From positions 1 to 39,408 of the forward strand of contig NZ_JAAHGH010000066.1 of the NCBI RefSeq assembly GCF_010672525.1: a stretch of DNA of 39,408 nucleotides, in the 5' to 3' direction. Position numbers and translations under genes: made by a program. Each line of letters starts with the position of its first letter. Position 1 is the first letter of the stretch. This DNA comes from Okeania sp. SIO2B3 (GTDB taxonomy: Bacteria; Cyanobacteriota; Cyanobacteriia; Cyanobacteriales; Microcoleaceae). The notes under the pieces were generated by a model. It had not been told where the DNA came from. It did not search any database and was given only the letters and a program-made list of their open reading frames with translations. Shown here one piece after another: positions 35,103 to 39,408 of the stretch.

Positions 35103-35855
35103 TCAATTACTATAACTTCTGAGCCAAGAAACGGCACTTTCTACATCAGTTACTTGTTTTCTATCAGGAAGAGGAGGGCGTTGGATCATTACTACTGGAA
35201 TACCTAATTCCCGCGCCGCAATAATTTTGGGATATGTAGCATCCCCACCACTATTTTTACTGACGATCGCCTCAATATTATATTTCTCTAAAAGCGATCG
35301 CTCTTCTAATAAGGAAAAAGGTCCGCGTCTAGTCAATAGTTTTCCTGGAGGTACTGGGGTATTCAGTGGAGGTGGGTCTATGGTCCGCATTAAAAACCAG
35401 AGGTTTTGGAGATGAGCATAACTTGCTAATTCTTGACGACCGATGCTCAGAAATACTCGTTGAGCTAATTTTGGTAAAATTTCGATAACAGTTTGGTTAT
35501 TTTCAACTTCCACCCAGCGATCGCCTTCTGTTTTTTTCCATGCTGGGGATATGAGCATCAAATGAGGAATATTCAATTCTGAAGTGGCGATCGCTGCATT
35601 CCAAGAAATTTGTACTGCAAAAGGATGAGTTGCGTCAATTAGCAAATCTATTTTTTGCGCTAGTAGATATTCTGTTAACCCTGGTACACCACCAAAACTC
35701 CCTATTCGCGTATGGGTAGATTTTATCAAAGGTTCACGAGTGCGACCTGCCAGAGAATTAATTACCTCTAACCCTGGTATTTTAGTAGCTAAAGCTGCCA
35801 GTTTCCATCCATTTCCAGTGCCTCCCAAAATCAGCACTCGTTTTTGTGTTGTCAT
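35103..35855 (-). CDS. cobK: Precorrin-6A / cobalt-precorrin-6A reductase CobK
   Basis: 250 residues, normal for CobK/CbiJ, which uses NADPH to reduce precorrin-6A in B12 synthesis. The Rossmann start is VLILGGTGNGWKLA, followed by LAGRTREP, RIGSFGG, IDATHPFA and the C-terminal SKNSGG, all conserved in the family. In most members the first block reads GGTxE; here Asn-Gly replaces it. No other cobalamin genes adjoin. A MITE end begins 4 bp before the ATG, so no ordinary ribosome site remains. Confidence 0.92.
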   Translation of the reverse strand: MTTQKRVLILGGTGNGWKLAALATKIPGLEVINSLAGRTREPLIKSTHTRIGSFGGVPGLTEYLLAQKIDLLIDATHPFAVQISWNAAIATSELNIPHLMLISPAWKKTEGDRWVEVENNQTVIEILPKLAQRVFLSIGRQELASYAHLQNLWFLMRTIDPPPLNTPVPPGKLLTRRGPFSLLEERSLLEKYNIEAIVSKNSGGDATYPKIIAARELGIPVVMIQRPPLPDRKQVTDVESAVSWLRSYSN

Positions 35856-35859
35856 GTTA

Positions 35860-35890
35860 TATTATGTCCGGTTGAATACTTATAAATAAT
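35860..35890. repeat. Solo left end of the TA-flanked MITE family at the cobK start
   Basis: TA then TTATGTCCGGTTGAATACTT then ATAAATAA matches the left arm of copy d. No matching right end is found before the histidine kinase gene, so the element is truncated or interrupted by the arrays that follow. Confidence 0.6.
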
Positions 35891-35909
35891 TACGGAGGAG
35901 TCAGGAGTC

Positions 35910-35972
35910 AACCCACCCCTAACCCCTCCCAACCCACCCCTAACCCCTCCCAACCCACCCCTAACCCCTCCC
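35910..35972 (+). repeat. Tandem repeat of a 21-bp unit x3
   Basis: Three exact units made of AACCCACCCCTAA plus CCCCTCCC (35910-35930, 35931-35951, 35952-35972). The array runs into a CCCCTCC/GGAGGGG hairpin. Confidence 0.95.
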
Positions 35973-36140
35973 AGGAGGGGAGGGGGAGTCAGGAGAGAGA
36001 AGTGGTGGACAAAAGAATATATTAGGAGGAGTAGGGAGTAGGGAATATGGAAATTTGCTCTAGATAAGTTTTTTAGTGGTGATGCATTATAATGATGGTC
36101 TATTGTAATTATTTCGGTCAAGGACAAAAGTAGTGGGAGC

Positions 36141-36235
36141 ATCTTGCTCCCTTGCTCGTATCTTGCTCCCTTGCTCGTATCTTGCTCCCTTGCTCGTATC
36201 TTGCTCCCTTGCTCGTATCTTGCTCCCTTGCTCGT
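36141..36235 (+). repeat. Tandem repeat ATCTTGCTCCCTTGCTCGT x5
   Basis: Five exact 19-bp units. The first unit forms a GGGAGC/GCTCCC stem (36135-36151) with the bases before it. Sits 100 bp past the histidine kinase stop. Confidence 0.95.
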
Positions 36236-36333
36236 ATTAAATCAATTCAAGACTATAAAATAAACAATTTCATCTGCCTATTCCCTATTCCCTGACTTAT
36301 GCAAGAAGTCTATTGATATAAATTAACTATTAT

Positions 36334-38418
36334 TCAAGGATAATAACTATCAACAACTGGCAATTCGATCGCAAATTCTGTACCCTGACCGACTACGGAA
36401 TTACAGTAAAATTTTCCCTGGTGTTTTTCCACTATAATTTGATAACTTAAAGATAATCCTAAACCCGTGCCTTTACCCACAGGTTTTGTTGTATAAAAAG
36501 GGTCAAATATGCGGTTTTTCACTTCTTCTGGTATTCCCATTCCATTATCAGTAATATGTATAGCTATCCAATCTTTATTGATAACTTTAGTCTTAATTTT
36601 AATATAGGGTTGAATATTACAAAATAGAGAATTTGATTGTCCCCAAGACATTTCTAAAGCATCAATACCATTAGCTATAATATTCATAAAAACTTGATTT
36701 ACTTGACCTGCCAAACATCTGACTAATGGCAAATCTCCATATTCTTTAATAATATTAATTCTGGGAAATCCGACCTTGGGTTTGAGGCGATTTTGCAAAA
36801 TTAGTAAAGTACTATCAATACCTTCATGAATATCAACTTGTTTTTGCTGAGATTCATCGTGACGGGAAAATTTTCGTAGGGATAAAACTATTTCTTTAAT
36901 TCTTTTAGAACCTTCTTCCATGGAACTAAGCAAATCAGGAAAATCTTCTTGGATAAATTCCAAGTCTATTATATCTTGTTTTTCTGTAATTTCATCTCCT
37001 GGTTCTGGATAATATTGATGATAAAGGTTGAGTAAATCTAATAATTTTTCAGCATAATTTCTAGCAGGTTTAATATTGCCGTAAATAAAGCTCACAGGGT
37101 TATTTATTTCATGGGCAACTCCGGCAACTAACTGACCTAAACTCACCATTTTTTCATTCTGAATTAATTGAGCTTGAGTTTCTTTTAATTGTTGAAGAGT
37201 TTGTTCTAGATCGGCATTTTTTTCTGTTAATTCTTGGGTTCTTTCCTCAACTTTAGTTTCTAAAACATGACTGTAATCAGATAATTGTTGATATGAATTT
37301 TTTAACTGTTGAATCATTTGATTAAAAGTTTTGGCAAGGAAACCAATTTCATTTTTAGTTATTACTGGTACTTTCTGGGTTAGATCCCCTGCACTTACTA
37401 ATTTAGCTGTCTGAGCGATCGCTAAAATTGGTCGTACAATTTGATGGCCTAATAACAACATAACTACTGCCATTACTAAAGCTAATATCAAACCTACTAA
37501 TAAAATTGAAGTAGCCAGATGACGAGCAGGTGCAAATGCTTCTATTTGATGTGTTTCTGCTAGTAATGCTAAATTGTGTTCTTTCAGCCACCGATAAACA
37601 CCAATAACTGGCACACCTTTATAATTTCTATATAACCCTTTGCCATTATTGCCATTCATCGCAGCATTAATAGCATCACTTTCAATACTATCAGGAAATT
37701 CTTCAGAACCAAATTTTGTGGCTGAAACTAATACGTGTCTCCTTGATAAACTACTACCAATGTTTCCCACTAAATAGGTTTCAACTGTCTCTCCTAACTC
37801 TGATTGTTCACGAATAATAGTATCAATTCTTTCCAAGTTAAGATGGGTAGCTAACATTCCTAATTGACGATCATTTTTACTCAGAATAGGAGTAGCAAAA
37901 GTCATCATTGGTTTACCTATTTCAACAGAGGGGTAAAAATTTGATATTAAGTTATCTGTGAGAGTTTTTGTGACTTCACTATATTGTACTAGAGGTTGAT
38001 ATTTGCCTATTTTATTAGGATTACTAGAAACTAAAATTCTACCACCTCTGGTTAAGATAAAAATTTCTTGTAAACTGCCAATATTAGTTGTAAAAGATGT
38101 TAAAGAAGTTTGCAGTGAGGCTTGAGCAGATTTATATTCTGATGTAGATTTTTTGGTTGTTAGTAGGATTTTTGCTTGGTTATTAATTTCTGGTAATTCG
38201 GCGATCGCTAAGATATTTTTACGTTGGTCTAAAATCCAACGATTAAGTTCATTTTCTTTAAGTTTGGCAGCAAAGCTAAGGCGCTCAAATACTGATTCTT
38301 TTAAAGATGTTCTTGCTTGACTAAAGGTTGTATATCCGACAATTGATATTGTCATTAGCGACAATATTAAAAAAGAACCTACAATCTGAATTAGAAGGCT
38401 TTTTTTCCAGAAATACAT
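36334..38418 (-). CDS. Membrane sensor histidine kinase (Cache-HAMP-HisKA-HATPase)
   Basis: 694 residues. A TM helix at about 9-30; an extracytoplasmic Cache-type sensor at about 35-295; a TM helix at 301-323; HAMP at about 325-378; a coiled coil at 380-420; a phosphoacceptor block GVAHEINNP with His 436; N-box NIIANGIDAL (about 579-588), G1 DNGMGI (624-629) and G2 GTGLGLSL (650-657). It should phosphorylate a response regulator not present here. GAGG precedes the ATG. The solute-binding gene on the same strand ends 373 bp upstream, so a nutrient-sensing link is possible but unproven. Confidence 0.92.
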   Translation of the reverse strand: MYFWKKSLLIQIVGSFLILSLMTISIVGYTTFSQARTSLKESVFERLSFAAKLKENELNRWILDQRKNILAIAELPEINNQAKILLTTKKSTSEYKSAQASLQTSLTSFTTNIGSLQEIFILTRGGRILVSSNPNKIGKYQPLVQYSEVTKTLTDNLISNFYPSVEIGKPMMTFATPILSKNDRQLGMLATHLNLERIDTIIREQSELGETVETYLVGNIGSSLSRRHVLVSATKFGSEEFPDSIESDAINAAMNGNNGKGLYRNYKGVPVIGVYRWLKEHNLALLAETHQIEAFAPARHLATSILLVGLILALVMAVVMLLLGHQIVRPILAIAQTAKLVSAGDLTQKVPVITKNEIGFLAKTFNQMIQQLKNSYQQLSDYSHVLETKVEERTQELTEKNADLEQTLQQLKETQAQLIQNEKMVSLGQLVAGVAHEINNPVSFIYGNIKPARNYAEKLLDLLNLYHQYYPEPGDEITEKQDIIDLEFIQEDFPDLLSSMEEGSKRIKEIVLSLRKFSRHDESQQKQVDIHEGIDSTLLILQNRLKPKVGFPRINIIKEYGDLPLVRCLAGQVNQVFMNIIANGIDALEMSWGQSNSLFCNIQPYIKIKTKVINKDWIAIHITDNGMGIPEEVKNRIFDPFYTTKPVGKGTGLGLSLSYQIIVEKHQGKFYCNSVVGQGTEFAIELPVVDSYYP

Positions 38419-38791
38419 GATTCTAGATCCTCATTTTTTCATCTAAAATTTTTCTCTGTTTCCAGAAGTAGTTATACCAATTCCTAAAAGTAATGCTATA
38501 CTTAGGTAACACTTCAGTCATTAAGTAATTAAAACAGGGATAATAATTTTTTTGTTAATTTGAGCAAAGTTAATGTTAATTATTCTTATGTTTACTTTCC
38601 CTCCTGGGAGGGGTTAGGGGTGAGTCCTCTCCCCTACTCCCCTGCAATGCGAAAATTTAAAAAAGTTTTTGATAAATTGTATTATACCATTTTGAAAAAA
38701 GAATGTTACTAATAATAAGCGTGATTAAAAGACTTTAAAGGAGATGTCCCTTTGACAAAGCGGTCGAGGGATGCACCTGATTCTAAAATTA
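38419..38791. other. Spacer between kinase and solute-binding gene
   Basis: 373 bp, AT-rich, with a CCTCCTGGGAGGGGTTAGGG fragment (38600-38619) of the GC-rich block common in the MITEs. No gene or clear promoter is seen. Confidence 0.4.
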
Positions 38792-39408
38792 TTATGCTTC
38801 TGTTGTTTTCCATCGAGCGAATATTTCTTTAATTAGTTTAATAGCTATATCTGTTGCCTCAGTTGGAGATAAACCATCAATTAACACTTTTTGCATTGCT
38901 TTAGTCCAAATATTTTCTGAATCTACTTGAGAATAAGCAGGGTTAATCGAATTCTCAAATAAGTGAGTTTGATATTGAGTAAATTGTTGAGATGCTACGG
39001 AAATATGGGGGTCTTTTGTATCATGCCAAAATGGGTCTTCCCATAGTTGAGACATAATCGGAAAATAGCGACCTTTACTACCTTTAATGTAAGCTCCTAA
39101 ATTCTCTGGTTGTATTAAATATGATAAAAATTCTTTCGCCAGCTTTGGATGAGCAGAAGATGTAAAAATTAAAGGTTTTTTGACAGATACTAAATATCTA
39201 GGCTCTGCTCCATTTGGATTATTTGGAAACTTAATAGTTCTGATTTGATTTAAGTAAATTTCTTCATCTTCTTGTTGAGAACCAGGAATTGACATAGTTG
39301 GATTAATTGTCATTAAAGTTTTGCGATTGAGGAAATTAGTATTATTATCAGAATTTAGCCAATTAACTGCATTAGGTGGCACATATCCATTTTTATAAAA
39401 GCTAGTAT
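38792..39408 (-). CDS. Extracellular solute-binding protein (family 1), C-terminal part, cut by window edge
   Basis: The frame is open to the window edge, so the N-terminus lies outside; an apparent GTG start at 39382 is internal. The visible 205 residues match the C-terminal lobe of sugar-type ABC substrate-binding proteins: SIPGSQQ, FTSSAHPKLAKEFLSYL (a typical hinge-proximal helix), GRYFPIMSQLWEDPFW and a final TEATDIAIKLIKEI helix. The likely role is capture of a carbohydrate or related solute for an ABC importer; the ligand is unknown. Confidence 0.8.
   Translation of the reverse strand, partial: TSFYKNGYVPPNAVNWLNSDNNTNFLNRKTLMTINPTMSIPGSQQEDEEIYLNQIRTIKFPNNPNGAEPRYLVSVKKPLIFTSSAHPKLAKEFLSYLIQPENLGAYIKGSKGRYFPIMSQLWEDPFWHDTKDPHISVASQQFTQYQTHLFENSINPAYSQVDSENIWTKAMQKVLIDGLSPTEATDIAIKLIKEIFARWKTTEA

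Noticed and set aside
38769-38779. GATGCACCTGA as an end of the GGGTGCATC MITE family
   Set aside because: Only about 8 bases match and there is no partner or duplication.

Overview
The window looks like accessory-rich chromosome from a filamentous, probably marine cyanobacterium of the Okeania/Trichodesmium/Moorea kind. This is inferred from low GC, many GCGATCGC (HIP1) octamers, a Trichodesmium-like low coding density (about two thirds of the bases), and gene content: HpnH, FutA-type iron-binding protein, a SpoIID/LytB-domain protein, CobK, a PEP-CTERM protein and an ExeM/NucH nuclease with a calcium-binding tail. I could not run a database search, so the genus is a guess. No rRNA, tRNA or CRISPR array was seen.

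Layout. 1-152 is the right end of an IS200/IS605-type element (tnpB tail plus hairpin). 0.4-5.2 kb holds a SpoIID-domain protein, an XRE/GrpE-like protein, a STAS protein and a coiled-coil membrane protein. 5.6-7.8 kb holds a PstS-like phosphate-binding lipoprotein between miniature transposable elements (MITEs). 7.8-12.0 kb holds two divergent channel-type genes: a Cache-domain protein fused to a pentameric ligand-gated ion channel (pLGIC)-like module, and an MscS-like channel. 12.2-14.2 kb is decayed DNA with a glutamine amidotransferase pseudogene and a small secreted protein. 14.3-16.2 kb holds bioD and an M20 amidohydrolase followed by a clear terminator. 17.3-19.8 kb holds an SH3b protein, an AAC(3)-I-like acetyltransferase, an orphan Phd-type antitoxin and a DUF433/DUF5615 toxin-antitoxin pair whose toxin has a premature stop. 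19.9-23.2 kb (minus strand) is a tight three-gene operon: DUF262 protein, DUF3696-type AAA ATPase, and a protein ending in a colicin-E3-like RNase domain. 24.6-28.2 kb holds a LysE exporter, hpnH and futA. 30.3-35.9 kb holds the large nuclease, a PEP-CTERM protein and cobK. 36.3-39.4 kb holds a Cache/HAMP histidine kinase and, cut by the window edge, an extracellular solute-binding protein.

Between genes the DNA is crowded with small mobile elements. One family has ends GGCGTTGSTGA and perfect 8-bp target duplications, including a nested pair. One family is flanked by TA with ends TCATGTCCGG. A third has ends GGGTGCATCTCAAT and an 8-bp duplication. There are also 28-30 bp palindromes and short tandem arrays. 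Several insertions touch gene boundaries: in the leader of the pstS-like gene, across the stop codon of the Cache/pLGIC gene, and 4 bp from the cobK start.

The two strongest candidates for new biology are the DUF262/ATPase/RNase operon, which has the shape of a defence or toxin module, and the Cache-pLGIC fusion, a possible chemosensor channel.
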